Assembly (NCBI RefSeq): GCF_000003815.2 | Contig: NC_049980.1 | Span: forward strand, 31,162,128 to 31,207,325 | DNA from: Branchiostoma floridae | Taxonomy: Eukaryota; Chordata; Leptocardii; Amphioxiformes; Branchiostomatidae | Length of the DNA: 45,198 bases | Reading direction: 5' to 3' | Shown here: piece after piece, positions 10,390 through 20,958 of the stretch | Layout of the letters: the number at the start of each line of letters is the position of its first letter | How positions within the stretch are numbered: position 1 is the first letter of the stretch | Notes under the pieces: generated by a model | Told to the model about the DNA's origin: nothing | The model's input: the letters and a program-made list of their open reading frames with translations, nothing else | The model's database searches: none | Program-made: the position numbers and the translations under genes

Positions 10390-10730
10390 GGCTTTTTCGG
10401 CATCTTGTTATTACAAAAAGACAATACAGTAAAATATCCATACTGGACGAACCGATGCATTTCTTATCAGGATCCGCGGCAGTTTCTGCTATTTCCTGCT
10501 GCCCATAAAGGGTCTTAAAGACTTGTGGATTTTTCAAAATTTTCTTTTAAAAAAAAGGCAATACAGTATTCACGCTGGACGATCCGCTGCTTTTCTTATT
10601 AGGTTTTCCGGCAATTTCTGTTATTCCAGCTGCCCATGAAGTCTCGTAGAGACTGGATTTTTCAACATCTTCTCTTAACAAAAGGCAATACAGCCCATTT
10701 GCTAATGAATTTCGTGCAATTATCCGGCTG
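10390..10730 (+). repeat. Imperfect tandem repeat, about 130 bp, before the last GPCR exon
   Basis: Shared order: aggcaatacagt, then tggacgatccg, then tttcttat(c/t)ag with a purine-led ccggcagtttc, then cagctgcccat, then agactggatttttcaa. Units start near 10420, 10558 and 10685. The tttctta..ag/ccgcggcagtttc segment resembles the true splice acceptor and first exon bases at 10875-10900. Confidence 0.7.
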
Positions 10731-10886
10731 GTGCAATAATGCGAAGTTATGTAGCTGGACCGCACTGGTTTGGGATTTGGGGTTTCAGTGCAGTTACCTT
10801 AAAAATGTTTGCGTTAATCCGCTGTGCAATTAACTGGCTTCTACTGCATTCACAATGGACATACTGTTGTCTTTATCACTTCTCAG

Positions 10887-11130
10887 GTTCCGCGGCAGTT
10901 TCCGGCGGGGTTTCCTGGTTTTCGGGCAGGGTCGGCTGTCCACCACCAGAACCACGAGACTCAGCCCGCGGAGACAGGTGAAGGACAAGAAAGAGGAGGA
11001 GATCCCCATGGCGGAGATCAACAAGAATCATCATCATCACCAGAAGGCAGAACAGACCATTTCAAGCGAAACTTCACGGTACTACACGGCCTCTGGTTCC
11101 AGCGGCACAGCTCGCCAGGGCTGCTGTTAG
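10887..11130 (+). CDS. GPCR terminal exon: helix 8 and cytoplasmic tail
   Basis: The acceptor is cacttctcag ending at 10886. After one split-codon base the frame reads FRGSFRRGFLVFGQG, matching the FRxGF start of helix 8 that follows NPxxY in neuropeptide receptors. An 80-residue tail ends at TAG (11128-11130). The tail has basic and acidic clusters (QVKDKKEEE), a run of four His, many Ser/Thr as potential kinase/arrestin sites, and a C-terminal Cys-Cys that could be palmitoylated (inference). The exon is GC-rich with an open frame, while its upstream flank is AT-rich. An inverted-repeat element begins about 25 bp after the stop codon. Confidence 0.82.
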
Positions 11131-11153
11131 GTGACACATGAGACACAGTGTAT

Positions 11154-11452
11154 CCTCCTTCACCGGCCTCTCTGTCTAGGCCTCTCTGGTGGGAGGTCGA
11201 TTCGCGATTTTTAACGAGAATACGAGAAATGCAGGGAAAAGACTATATGCCGGAAAGCTTGTACTTGGTGCTGGGGCGGGTACAAGCTTCCCGGCATATA
11301 GTCCTTTCCCGGCATTTTTCCTTTTCCGGCATTTTTCCTTTCGCGTCATATTTTTCTTCCCCGGCGTATTCCCGTTAAAAATTGGAAATCGACCCCCCCA
11401 CACGCACAAAAAAAACTTACGCCAATGCCACCAGAGAGGCCGGTGAAGGCCT
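11154..11452. mobile_element. Nested hairpin MITE, family E
   Basis: Outer inverted ends: ccttcaccggcctctct against its complement near 11435-11450, and cctctctggtggga against the complement near 11425. Inner hairpin: actatatgccggaaagcttg against its near-complement at 11283-11302. It starts about 25 bp after the GPCR stop codon, so it may lie in the 3' UTR. Confidence 0.8.
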
Positions 11453-11754
11453 ATCTCTATTCAATATTATACAAATAGACAATACTTATAAGAGCAGGAC
11501 ATATACTTATCTAAGCAGGATACTTTCAAATACTTGATGTTAGCAAAGGATGGTCATGTGATTGAAGCATTATGTAAATACATCTCCGTATGTTTTAAAA
11601 AGAGAGAAGAAAATATTAGATGTAGCGATTAGCGATAGCATTATGATGTTTCCTATCGAAACACATGATATTTTAGGTAAGTTACCATTAGTCTAGTTGA
11701 AATAACTATAAGTTTAGTTGTTTTTCCTTCATTAGACCACTTGTGGTCATTTAG
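11453..11754. other. Unassigned intergenic stretch
   Basis: No gene or repeat recognised. Confidence 0.5.
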
Positions 11755-11870
11755 CCTAAGGGCATGAACATGCAATAAACACTATCTCATCAAGACCTAC
11801 TTACATATCAAATATCAAGGCAATCCAACACCAACGCTATCGAAAACTTCTTGGCTAAGGTAATAAAGTC
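11755..11870 (-). repeat. End of dispersed repeat family H
   Basis: tcaagacctacttacatatc, then caaggcaatcca, then cttcttggctaaggta, matching the end of the copy at 38990-40090. Confidence 0.6.
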
Positions 11871-13009
11871 ACTAATAAAAACATCAAATGATATGATAGT
11901 GTTAGTATCATAGTACTGAGAAAGGGTCTACTTTCTATCCATGTCTGCAATCTATATATCTGACAATAATTGTTTAATCGAGATATGACAATCAAGAGAT
12001 ATATTATCAACATATAGCCGACGTAACCAAGGATGAACATTGTATTTTATGCTGTCCTGCAATAGTGTTGTTTCAGAAATGGGTTCTTTGAACATTTCAC
12101 CTCGTAGTGAAGTTTTGTGCCGAGAAAGGAAGCAAGGTGGCCTTTGAACGTAATCTTTGTACATCTTTGAAATATTAAATAAAAAATACCACGTTGCAGA
12201 CTTTTAGTCAAGTCTGAATTGTGTTGGCATTTACATTCACTTCTCCAGGGAGAATTGCACTAAATATTAAGTACAACAATTTAAAGCGAAACCATAGTTT
12301 AAAATCTTGCTAACAGACGATTTTTATCAAGTATCAAGGACCTTTAGTCTCAGACCTTTAGTCTTAAAATGAACACGACACGATTTGTGGTTATGTCCTT
12401 TTTACTTGGCACTGTTGCTCGACAATGTGACCCACATGAGGCACGTGTAATATGGTTATGGTATTTGATTATAAGTGAGTTATCAGTAACCCATGTATTA
12501 CGGAACACACCCGGGCCACTAGGAGGCGGACTCGCTGAGATTAACCGATTTGACAGATAGAGCGCTCAAAAAAAAAACTTTCTACGGAGGGCTTGTCCGG
12601 TGTTTTAAACCATTCCTTAATTCGCTATAGTGTAGAGACCAATAAGCGCCCTCGTCCAACATTTGGACGATTCCAGACATTAACGTGGTCCGGGATCCCA
12701 GACGGAACAGCAGAGAATATATATACAGTGTATAATGAATGTCAGAGCTAGAGTGGATTGGAGGCCTGAAAAACCATCATCACAATCATAAGTAACCATT
12801 GATCTTTCACTTGGAACAGGCGACACTATGATTTCAAACTGACAGTCTAATTCCATTAAAAAGGAATTATTTTCCAACTAGACCGACCAAATGAATTAGT
12901 TTCTACAAGCATAATGTAATTTTTATAAGATTATCAATATCTAGGTCGCAATCACATGTCTCAAGGGATGTGAACAGCTTTGCGAAACTTTGGGAAACTC
13001 AGAGTTTTG
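11871..13009. other. Unassigned intergenic stretch
   Basis: The reading frames here are short and match no family I know. Searched on the minus strand for GALNT lectin motifs (CLD, QxW); none found. Confidence 0.5.
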
Positions 13010-13046
13010 TATTATAGAATAGAATAGAATAGAATGGAATAGAATG
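13010..13046 (+). repeat. (GAATA)n microsatellite
   Basis: About six copies of agaat(a/g), with one variant unit. Confidence 0.9.
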
Positions 13047-13707
13047 TTCTAGTTATTGGTATTCTCCATCGTGGTGCATTGTTATCTGTATCAGCTTCTG
13101 TTATTGTCTTTCGAAAAAGAATTGTCAGTTAGAAATTATAGTGTCGCCTGTTTATGTAATATGTCTCTAAATGTTTGTCTATTATGTCTCCATAAATGAA
13201 CGATGCACAGTGTATGATGGATTTGTACGTGAATATAAGCAGCATTTGACTACAAGCGAGTTGTCTGTGGTTCTTTTATTACTCAGAAACCAACATTGTA
13301 ATGCTGATTTCCAATCACCACGTTGTTTCTCATTTCTTCTTGAGATTAGTCCTCAGAGTGTTCATTAGTGAACTGATCACAAGGGCGTAAATATTCAGTT
13401 TTATAACACCATAGTATGTTGACAACGACGAAGTACTAGTATCAAAACCTGAAGTTCCACTACATTACCGTAGAAATCCACCAGGGGGTCCCAAAATTTA
13501 AATTCCAGTTTTTGACAAAGGCTACCAACTGACACCAAATAAGAAAACAATCCACGCAGTCGTTCTCGGGTGATCTTGTTCACCAACAACCACATACGCA
13601 CACACATATGTACGCACATGGTGTACGCACAGGAAAGTAGTAAAGTATGTCAATTGCTTTGTCGTTTGTTTGTTTTTAAATAGAACATTCCACACTGTGG
13701 TACTACA
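13047..13707. other. Unassigned intergenic stretch
   Basis: No feature recognised on either strand. Confidence 0.5.
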
Positions 13708-13755
13708 AGGTAGTAGTAGTAGTGGTAGTGGTGGTAGTAGTAGTAGTAGTAGTAC
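13708..13755 (+). repeat. (GTA)n / (GTG) trinucleotide repeat
   Basis: Interrupted gta and gtg triplets. They generate Ser/Gly and Tyr runs in spurious frames. Confidence 0.9.
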
Positions 13756-13904
13756 TCCAAACATTTGTACCATCGCACATCGGGAATGTCCCTACTGTTT
13801 TTCGAAAGATATAGCGTGCTCTTTAACGTGCGTGGAGTGTGCCTCTCCCTAAACACGGGACCTCCATGTAAAATCCTATCCGAGGGACGGCTCTAACCGA
13901 AGCT

Positions 13905-14055
13905 ATATATTCATTTTCACCTGAGTGAAGCGGGGACAGTCGAACAAAGTGCCTTTCCAAAGGATACAAGATCTGTGCACCGGCCGGATTGGAACCCTGG
14001 ACCTCTCGATCCTGAGCAGAACAAGATGCCGATTACACGACGTGATGTCACATCC
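13905..14055 (-). mobile_element. tRNA-derived SINE fragment
   Basis: Minus sense shows a polymerase III B-box-like ggttccaatcc preceded by gctcaggatcgagaggtc, then a SINE-like body (minus: ctttggaaaggc...cttcactcagg). I do not see an intact cloverleaf, so this is not called a tRNA gene. Confidence 0.6.
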
Positions 14056-14465
14056 AGTTCAACGCCGATAACAAACATGTCTAGTCTGTCACTTCATGAA
14101 TTCTTGGCAATGTATAAAGGTCGATATCTATATTGAAATCAATTGCTAAACTGAAAGGGATCTGGAAGGCAAGCACATAAGTCTTGCAACAAAAATCCGT
14201 ACCTACAATGCCTTATACCGTATACCGTATACTTTGCAGCTTTCTAACCAGGAACGGAAATCAAATGCTGCAGACCGGAGATGGCAACAACACATCTGTA
14301 ACACCACAATGAAAAACCACACTGGCCATTAATAGCATGATTGTGTTGGCTGGGGACAAGTTGTACGAATGCCAAGGTTGAGATTGCCCAGGGCGGTTCT
14401 AAATTGGGGCCCGTCGTGAATGAAACAAACGAGCGAGCCATGGCTTGGGAAAGAAGAGTTGAGAG
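14056..14465. other. Unassigned intergenic stretch
   Basis: It contains a short tataccgtataccgtatac run near 14215. Nothing else recognised. Confidence 0.5.
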
Positions 14466-14910
14466 TAGGGGTGGGTACCGTTACAGAAACTTCAAGTCCA
14501 GGTCCGGTTCAGGTCCAGAGGATAAGGTCCAGGTCCGGACCTGAACCTGGACCTGATTCAGTATATGAAAACTTGTGAATGGACGATACTCAAAACAATG
14601 GTCCATTTCGCTACAAAGAAATCTGATTTGTGGAGTATTTGATTCCCACTGGCCTTTTAAAATCCTACAAGGCTAACTGCCTCTGTACGATTGACTGTAA
14701 ACTTGGTAGAAATTATGATTATAGACGCTACGCTGCTTCTCCCTTGTTATTTTCTTCCACCGGTAAGCCCCAAAATGTGTGAACGTCTGATCATAAAATC
14801 CGTTCATTTTCCAATAGGTCCATCACACGGTCCACCGATATTTTTCAGGTCCGGTTTTGCTAGACTGGTCCAATAAGAAAAGCCGGTTTTGTACCGGTAC
14901 ATCGTACAGC
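14466..14910. mobile_element. MITE-like element, family B
   Basis: It starts gggtgggtaccgttacagaa and ends ttttgtaccggtacat. Internal blocks (ggtccaggtccgg, caaaacaatggtccattt) match 2808-3247. Confidence 0.75.
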
Positions 14911-14931
14911 CCTAGCTGAGAGGGATCTAAG

Positions 14932-15175
14932 GCCCCCTTTCCACTAGACGGCGATCGCGCTGCGCTCTCACTGCGACCTAAATAGGATATGTGTACCCTT
15001 CGCTTTCACACTTGGTATATCATACAAAACGTACAAGTGTGATTGAGAAGACAGCAAAACACACAAAGTGTAAACAAATTCGTTTCTTTTCTATAGAATT
15101 CGTTGAGCGATCTGTCAAAAACTAGGTCGCAGAGAGAGCGCGGCGAGAGCGCTGTCCAAGTGGAAAGGGGGTATT
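14932..15175. mobile_element. MITE, family F
   Basis: Terminal pair: ggccccctttccact against aagtggaaagggggta. Sub-terminal gcgatcgcgctgcgctctc pairs with gagagcgcggcgagagcgct. Relatives at 17796-18069 and 40340-40615. Confidence 0.85.
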
Positions 15176-15344
15176 AATGAGATGGGCTCTGCGGACGGCA
15201 GCAGACAAACGGTGATGGAAGGCAATGACTGACTCCCCGCCTCAGTGCTAGCGCTGCAAAGCGGCGATCATGATGATGATGGTACATCTTGAGCGCATTT
15301 GCATGTACGCACGTAGTAATACTAGTACGTATGTTCAGTTCAGT

Positions 15345-15494
15345 TCAGTTCAGGTCATCCTCATACGAGGTGCCATTAACAATGTCTAACCATGCGTTTC
15401 TATCAAGCATGGCAGCTAGCAGGTTGTAGTCCTTTAACCCAACCTCCTCCTCCAAAACTTTCTTAAGTGTCAGGTTCGGTCGTCCCCTTTTTCT
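15345..15494 (-). mobile_element. C-terminal remnant of a LINE ORF2
   Basis: The minus frame reads RKRGRPNLTLKKVLEEEVGL, then AAMLDRNAWLDIVNG, ending at TGA (15347-15345). This is the family signature RGRP.LT......L.....A.DR..W. After the stop comes a (TGAAC)n-type tail down to about 15333. 5'-truncated, otherwise open. Confidence 0.75.
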
Positions 15495-15858
15495 CTTTTC
15501 TCTATAACGTATGTTGCTAGAGGTCAGTGTACCCGGAATAAATAATAATAATAAAGAAGTTCAAGTCAAGTTGATTAAACAAAGAGAGCAATAAGTTCAA
15601 GGCTTATACGTGGCGACATTAAAGACTTAAGTTCCAGGAATACCACGTCCCTGCGTAAGCATTGCCCTTCACGGGGGACTTAGTTCCGACAACAGGCGGC
15701 GTTTCAAACAGCGGCGTAGCTCAAGACGCAGCTCGTACATCTACAAATAGGAATTAATCAGTGCCTTTGTGGAATACTGAGTCAGTCGGGCTGAATGATG
15801 TGCCCGGTGTCGTGCCAAATTTATGCCCGACAGATTTATGCTTCACGTGGAAGTTTGC
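15495..15858. other. Unassigned intergenic stretch
   Basis: A short (AAT)n run lies at 15540-15553. Nothing else recognised. Confidence 0.5.
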
Positions 15859-16015
15859 GTGTGTGGAGTAAGGGTTAGGGTTAGTGTAAGAGGGTTAAAG
15901 TTTGTGTTTAGGTTTAGACTATGGCTTATGGTTAGGATTAGAGGGTTAAATTTTGGGTTTAGGTTTAGATTAAGGTTTATGGTTAGGGGTAGGATTAGAG
16001 ATTTAGGTTAAACTT
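15859..16015 (+). repeat. Degenerate TTAGGG/TTAGGTTTA-like array
   Basis: Units such as gggttagggttag, gtttaggtttag and atggttagg repeat irregularly. It resembles the animal telomere repeat but is too degenerate to call telomeric. Confidence 0.6.
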
Positions 16016-16131
16016 AGGCATTATGGATAGGGACAGGCTATCAAAGCGCCAAATTCGGCTCAAAATTCTGTTTGAAAATAATGACGCCCCACGATTATGA
16101 TTGGATCCTCGAGCTCTCTTCCGACAAATGA

Positions 16132-16380
16132 GTTGCACTCTCACTGCACTTGCGTCAAGCTTGCGTCAATGCGGGGTTCGAAAGATACTGAACGAATTTA
16201 AGGATAAAGAACGGATTTTCTTACTTTTGGTGTATTTTGTCGTCTTTAACGTATATACTTTTACGTATTACGCAATATGTAAAGTACTTTTAAAAATCGG
16301 AGAAAAGAACAAAACAGTGACGCAGTAAACGAACACCGCTGGGACGCAAGCTTGACGCAAGTGCAGTGAGAGTGCACCTT
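16132..16380 (+). mobile_element. MITE, family A, best-preserved copy
   Basis: Left gcactctcactgcacttgcg and aagcttgcgtca; right gacgcaagcttgacgcaagt and gcagtgagagtgcacc as the inverse. Right flank is ttaa; the left TTAA is lost. Confidence 0.85.
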
Positions 16381-17795
16381 AATACTGGGAATCCCCGAGA
16401 CGTATCGGGGCAAACATTGAGCAAAGGGCGAAGGTTTGGTTCTTTCCCGGAGTATTGTTCCAGTGATTAATCCCAAGTTATTTAGAAAGGCTCTATAATG
16501 AAATATCAAACATGACACGTTTTATCTCAGGATTTGCGGTTGCTTACAAGAAAATTATTAGGGTGGAAAATTGAAAACATCACTCACGAGAGCTCATGGA
16601 AAAATAATTATATTTGATGAGAATAACCTCGATCGTCTACCTTTGTATCAGCTTTAATTTCTTTATATAGTCAGAAAATTGCTTCGTAACAGATTGATAG
16701 CAAAAGTCAAAGAGTCAATGCTCTCAACGCTTGTAAACATGTTATCGTGAAATGTTTGGAGATGTTTCTTGCATATAGATGTTTCCAAACACGACACGGT
16801 GAGCCTTCATGATGGAAATGACATTGCGAAGGAAGAAGGAACTTTTGAACTTTACAAATTTGTTTGAGTAAGTCCCAATTTTTCCAAGAGTTGGGTTAGC
16901 ACAGCTCAGTCTTTATTCATAAGTCACGATGAAAAGTTTTAGACAAGGGAAATCAGATTCAATGCATATGGATAACCCTTTTAGACTTCCTGAACAAGTC
17001 TCTGATGTCATACCCTATTTACAGGATTGTGTGCAAAAGACTAGTTAATTACAACCCGTGGTTTTAATTGGCATGCAATCCATCATGTACAGGTATGACT
17101 TCAAAGAGAACTGGATTCATGCTAAATCCGTTATACATAACTTCATTCATCCAATTTGTCTGTGGACACCCTCAAGGGGCGCTTGCTGTGGCTCCCACGC
17201 CTCTAGACGACAATATATTTGTGTCACCCTTAATTTCATTATTAGTCTATAATACACATGCGAAAATGTTACCAAAAGTGAACAAAAAGTTAGTATAAGT
17301 TTGCCCTATGTATATCTATGTCATTTTGCAGCTGCTTTGTACGATTTCCGGTATGGTAGAAAACTTTTTTTCAGAAACGACCGAAAACTCAGATGCTCGC
17401 GGAAATGTCGTCCATAAAATCAAATCAACGTGGCCTTTGTCCATGCTGAAAATGACTTTCCAAAAAAAGATAATATACGCGATCCTTTTCAGAAGTCAGC
17501 TAAGGTTCAGGTTCCAATTGGAAAAAGGGGCCCTACCGGGCAGTTCACGGACTTTTTGTTGTTGCGATTTTTGCCGTGAGCTCTTCGTGGCCCCGTGGAC
17601 ACGTTGAGGCTCCCGGGCTATTTTTGGGCCCGGCCGGGCACCAATTTGAATTATAAGTTAAAATTAACCCTGGATCCGGTAACCTACCCATGGGGTGCAT
17701 CGACGGTTACCCCCGGAATCAGGCAGTCCACCGGGACAATCTTGTGGCCTCGGAGCCCGGTTAGGGCTACAACCCTGACGGGCACAGATATGCCT
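16381..17795. other. Unassigned intergenic stretch
   Basis: Open frames at 17058-17298 and 17308-17607 show no recognised family. From 17500 to 17790 the sequence is markedly GC-rich with dyads such as gggcccggccgggc, possibly an unclassified repeat. Confidence 0.45.
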
Positions 17796-18069
17796 TAGGC
17801 CCCCTTTCCACTAGACGGCGATCTAAATAAGATAAATGTAACCTGTGATTTCTTACTTTGTATATCATACAGAATGTAAAAGTGAAATTGACACAACAAC
17901 AAAACACATAAAGTGTAAAAAATTCGTTTCTTTTCTATACAATTCGTTGAGCGATCTGTNNNNNNNNNNNNNNNNNNNNNNNNNNNNNNNNNNNNNNNNN
18001 NNNNNNNNNNNNNNNNNNNNNNNNNNNNNNNNNNNNNNNNNNNNNNNNNNNNNNNNNNNGAGGGGTATT
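17796..18069. mobile_element. MITE, family F, interrupted by an assembly gap
   Basis: Left ggccccctttccactagacg and right gaggggtatta; the interior matches 14932-15175 (aattcgttgagcgatctgt) up to the 100-N gap at 17960-18059. Confidence 0.75.
17960..18059. other. Assembly gap (100 N)
   Basis: Placeholder gap inside a repeat. Confidence 0.95.
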
Positions 18070-18134
18070 AGCAGGCCGTGACAAAACCAACCACAGGCAT
18101 GGATCCAAAACAACATTTTGTGCACCGAGACCGT

Positions 18135-18900
18135 AACGACAACACGTAGCAAGTAGAACATTTTTTTTAAACCTCTTCATTTCTTTAGGCCACAACAAGT
18201 AAATCTTATGGATGGCATCCTCTTAAAACTGCAAAAATAATGAGATAGGGCGAAAAAAACAAGATGGGGAAAATAAAGATGGAAAATTTTCAAAATAGAC
18301 ACCATAAATGTTGGAACAAGAATGGAAATGACAACATATGGCATCACAACCAACAAGGTATTCATTCCTGTATTCAAGAAGTGCACAACAGTGTAGCAAA
18401 AGTGGCACTAGTGTGGTAGACTGGTATCACTAACCATGTTGGCAACTACAGTCATGGCTTCCATATTGGTTTGACTTAATTAGTATCCCAGCCTTTCTTC
18501 TCCCTGGAATAAGGGAGGGGCAGGAAAAGCTAAATCAGTCCCACAGGGCAGTCGGTTGCGCCCATGGTTAAAGAACACGTAGCAAGTAGCAACATTTTCT
18601 TAAACTTTGCATTTCTTTATATAGCTTCTTGACCGGTAGGTTCTTTACTTAATCAGGATCACAGCCTTTCTTCTCCCTGAAATAAAGGACAGGAAAAGCT
18701 AAATCAGACCCACAGGGCAGTCGGTTGTGCCCATGGTTAAAGAACACGTAGCAAGTAGAGCAATTGTTTAAAAAAATTCATGTCTTTATATAGCTTCTAG
18801 ACCGGTAGGTTCTTGACTTAATTAGTATCCCAGCCTTTCTTCTCCCTAGAATAAGGAACAGGAAGAGCTAAATCAGACCCACAGGACCGTTGTTTGCGCC
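18135..18900 (+). repeat. Tandem repeat, about 170 bp, interrupted by a MITE
   Basis: cagcctttcttctccct occurs at 18489, 18662 and 18831 (spacing 173 and 169). It alternates with gaacacgtagcaagtag and gaccggtaggttct. A first partial unit at about 18138 is interrupted after catttcttta by the family G element. Confidence 0.85.
18187..18470. mobile_element. Dispersed element, family G
   Basis: Begins ggccacaacaagtaaatctt and ggatggcatcc; contains gatagggcgaaaaaaacaag; ends in tggcttccatattggt. An inverted copy lies at 26300-26585 and a terminal fragment at 21213-21255. Confidence 0.75.
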
Positions 18901-20462
18901 CACGATGCCGAACTAGTCCCTACAAGGGCCCACTAATGATCACTATGATGTAAAGGAGACTTTAATACGTCCCACAGTGTATGCGTGCCGTAACAGGCCT
19001 GAAGGCATGTAAATGGTAAATGCTAACCCGCTAGGAATTTCAAATGAGAACCAACAATAAAGAAGTAATCCCCACAGTGACCTAGCCTTATTAGCTTGAT
19101 ATTAACCCCAATAATCGTACAAACACATGGAAATCCACAGGAATATCATTTGTCCTGAGAGCCAAGGGGAACAAGAAATTCTTACTTTGTCCATGGTGTG
19201 ACCGAATGTCTACGTGACTCTGTTTGCATATGTTGAGAAACTTCTGAGGTTGTTGAACTTAGGCTTCCAGGAACCTGGTCTTCTCGGCTAGCGCCGAGGA
19301 CGGGACGTGATCAGAGTCCCGTGTTCCAGGAGGGGCATCAAGCATGTTGAGCGGGAAGGGAAACAACTCCTCCTTGTAAAATTATACCCTGGTACAGAAA
19401 CAACATGGCCACTAGGCACTGCAAGGGGACAACAACAGCAGGTCCTTGACAGCACCCATGTTATACAAATCAGTCAACCACACATTCGGTGAACATCTGA
19501 ACATCTTTATTACAAATGCACAAAACGCCCGTTGATTTTGTAGTGTTAGTGTGCAGAAGGGACAATCTTACGATGCCCTTTCTATGTCCTTGGATTGAAA
19601 ACATGTTTAAGATGTTGTCAACGTTCCTGTAACTAAAGGTGTGATGAGATAGATTCCCGCTAGGCGACGCTAATGTTTTTACATGTTAGGCGGTAGTTGA
19701 AAGATTACTGACAAAAGCGCCCTCTACCTTGTCTTTGGTGATTGACACATGTCTCTATCATGACAGACACTGTAGACTTTATAAAGTGTATAATCACCTT
19801 GACCAGACACTATAGACTCTATAAAGTCTATAATTTCCTTGACCAGAAGCAGAGTTCTGCTCGAATGTCACACATATCCAGCAGTGAATGAGCGTTCTGT
19901 ATCCCATATGATCCAGAATTCCCCCGATTATAAACGTTGCAAAATAGCAGCACTCGTCAAAATTGTCTATTGAGCAATAGCTCGATATCAAGAAGCATAA
20001 GCTTGTCACCGTTTTCCAATGGAAATTCATCTGTGACAGTAATAATCACTATAGAGATTTTACATATTATTTCCGTACGCAAAGTAAAGCTATTGCCAAC
20101 AAGATTTCGATCAGTTCTTTGACCCTTCTCAAACTGAAATGACCAGAACCCTACGTCACATGACCTGAACAGAACAGTGACGTCAGCAACGGATCAAAAT
20201 AGGGGCTAGGTACCATTTTGCCAAAATACAGTTTTGATCTACAAGATGTGGAGACAGTCTACTGAACTTAAAAATTTTAAAATTCGGTAAATGCTAACCA
20301 ACCCGTAGCTGTACATACCCCCTGGAGTTTTTACTGCGAAAATGTACTAAAATCTGTCATACAGTAAAAAGTGTCCAGCAGTGAGAAGACGACTGGTCGA
20401 AATTTTGTTGGTATGAGCTTTTACTTTGATTACGGACCTAACGTGAAGAAATCTCTACTCTG
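18901..20462. other. Intergenic stretch downstream of the GALNT-like stop
   Basis: It probably includes the GALNT 3' UTR. A minus-sense AATAAA lies at 19505-19510, about 950 nt past the stop. A 42-bp tandem duplication (tataaagt.tataat..ccttgaccag) sits at 19765-19848. A minus frame at about 19375-19260 (LNMLDAPPGTRDSDHVPSSA) is open but unrecognised. No lectin-domain motif found. Confidence 0.5.
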
Positions 20463-20594
20463 TCACTGTTGTAAGACTCCGAGTCCTTTAGGAAACTTGA
20501 GTTCCGGATAGATGGTGTTGAGATACCAGTGGAAGTCCCGGCATTGCAGCCGCCTTCGCAACTCCTGTCGTTCCGTGACGTCACCGAAGGATTT
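20463..20594 (-). CDS. GALNT-like exon 8: end of catalytic domain, stop at the lectin boundary
   Basis: The acceptor is cccttttgcag. The frame reads KSFGDVTERQELRRRLQCRD, then FHWYLNTIYPEL, then KFPKGLGVLQQ and TGA (20465-20463). FGD.TER..LR..LQC..F.W.L...YPEL is the family's linker to the lectin domain, and the final GVLQQ aligns with the first lectin strand of the GALNT4/12 group. The frame is then lost. Either this is a lectin-less form, or the exon really ends near CAACA|gtgaca or at a donor CAG|gtgaca that lost one G. The first part is well supported; the end is uncertain. Confidence 0.82.
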   Translation of the reverse strand, partial: KSFGDVTERQELRRRLQCRDFHWYLNTIYPELKFPKGLGVLQQ

Positions 20595-20958
20595 CTGCAA
20601 AAGGGCAAAGGTCAACTACGCAACCATGGAAACATGAATACCGATAATGTACAATTCAAAAATATGTCAGTTTCAATAATCTTAGAAAGAGGTTAAATTT
20701 GAAAAAAAGTGTTGCTTACACGGTAAAGATCTGTTCGCAGAATTTTTCATGTTCGCAGTGTGAAATGCGCATGCGTGAGATCAAATATGAAGGATCACAA
20801 CGTTTAAACAGTTCCTCTCCACAACAAGATTTGTGCATGCCACAGGTGTTTTGTTTATGTCTCAGGGGCATTCAACTTTGATATCAATTACCCACAATTC
20901 ACCACGCTGCGCATGCGTAATTCAGACCGCGAACCGGCTATTCTTAAAGCTCGCGTAC

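Larger units (their letters stand above)
4424..11130 (+). other. Locus of a class A peptide GPCR (3' part of gene)
   Basis: Four coding exons on the + strand (4424-4565, 7455-7590, 8561-8665 running into a gap, 10887-11130) give ordered pieces of one rhodopsin-family receptor: end of TM4, ECL2, TM5, ICL3, TM6, then helix 8 and tail. Phases agree across each visible junction: AG joins C to make Ser, and CAG joins ATG. Missing are TM1-TM3, probably left of the window, and ECL3-TM7 with NPxxY, probably inside the 8666-8765 gap. The WP after the ECL2 cysteine, the RKVTQM entry to TM6 and CWMP point to the neuropeptide receptors (NPFF/RFamide, NPY, leucokinin or TRH types). I cannot fix the subtype. 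Such receptors bind extracellular peptides and couple to heterotrimeric G proteins at the plasma membrane. The gene converges with the GALNT-like gene downstream. Confidence 0.88.

Noticed and set aside
13980-14055. Possible functional tRNA gene
   Set aside because: A B-box-like motif exists, but no acceptor stem or complete cloverleaf; a SINE body follows.
15859-16015. True telomere or chromosome end
   Set aside because: The units are too degenerate and unique sequence continues on both sides.
19260-19480. Small exon on the minus strand (LNMLDAPPGTRDSDHV...)
   Set aside because: It is open and GC-rich with a possible acceptor, but matches no family I know and the opposite strand is equally open.
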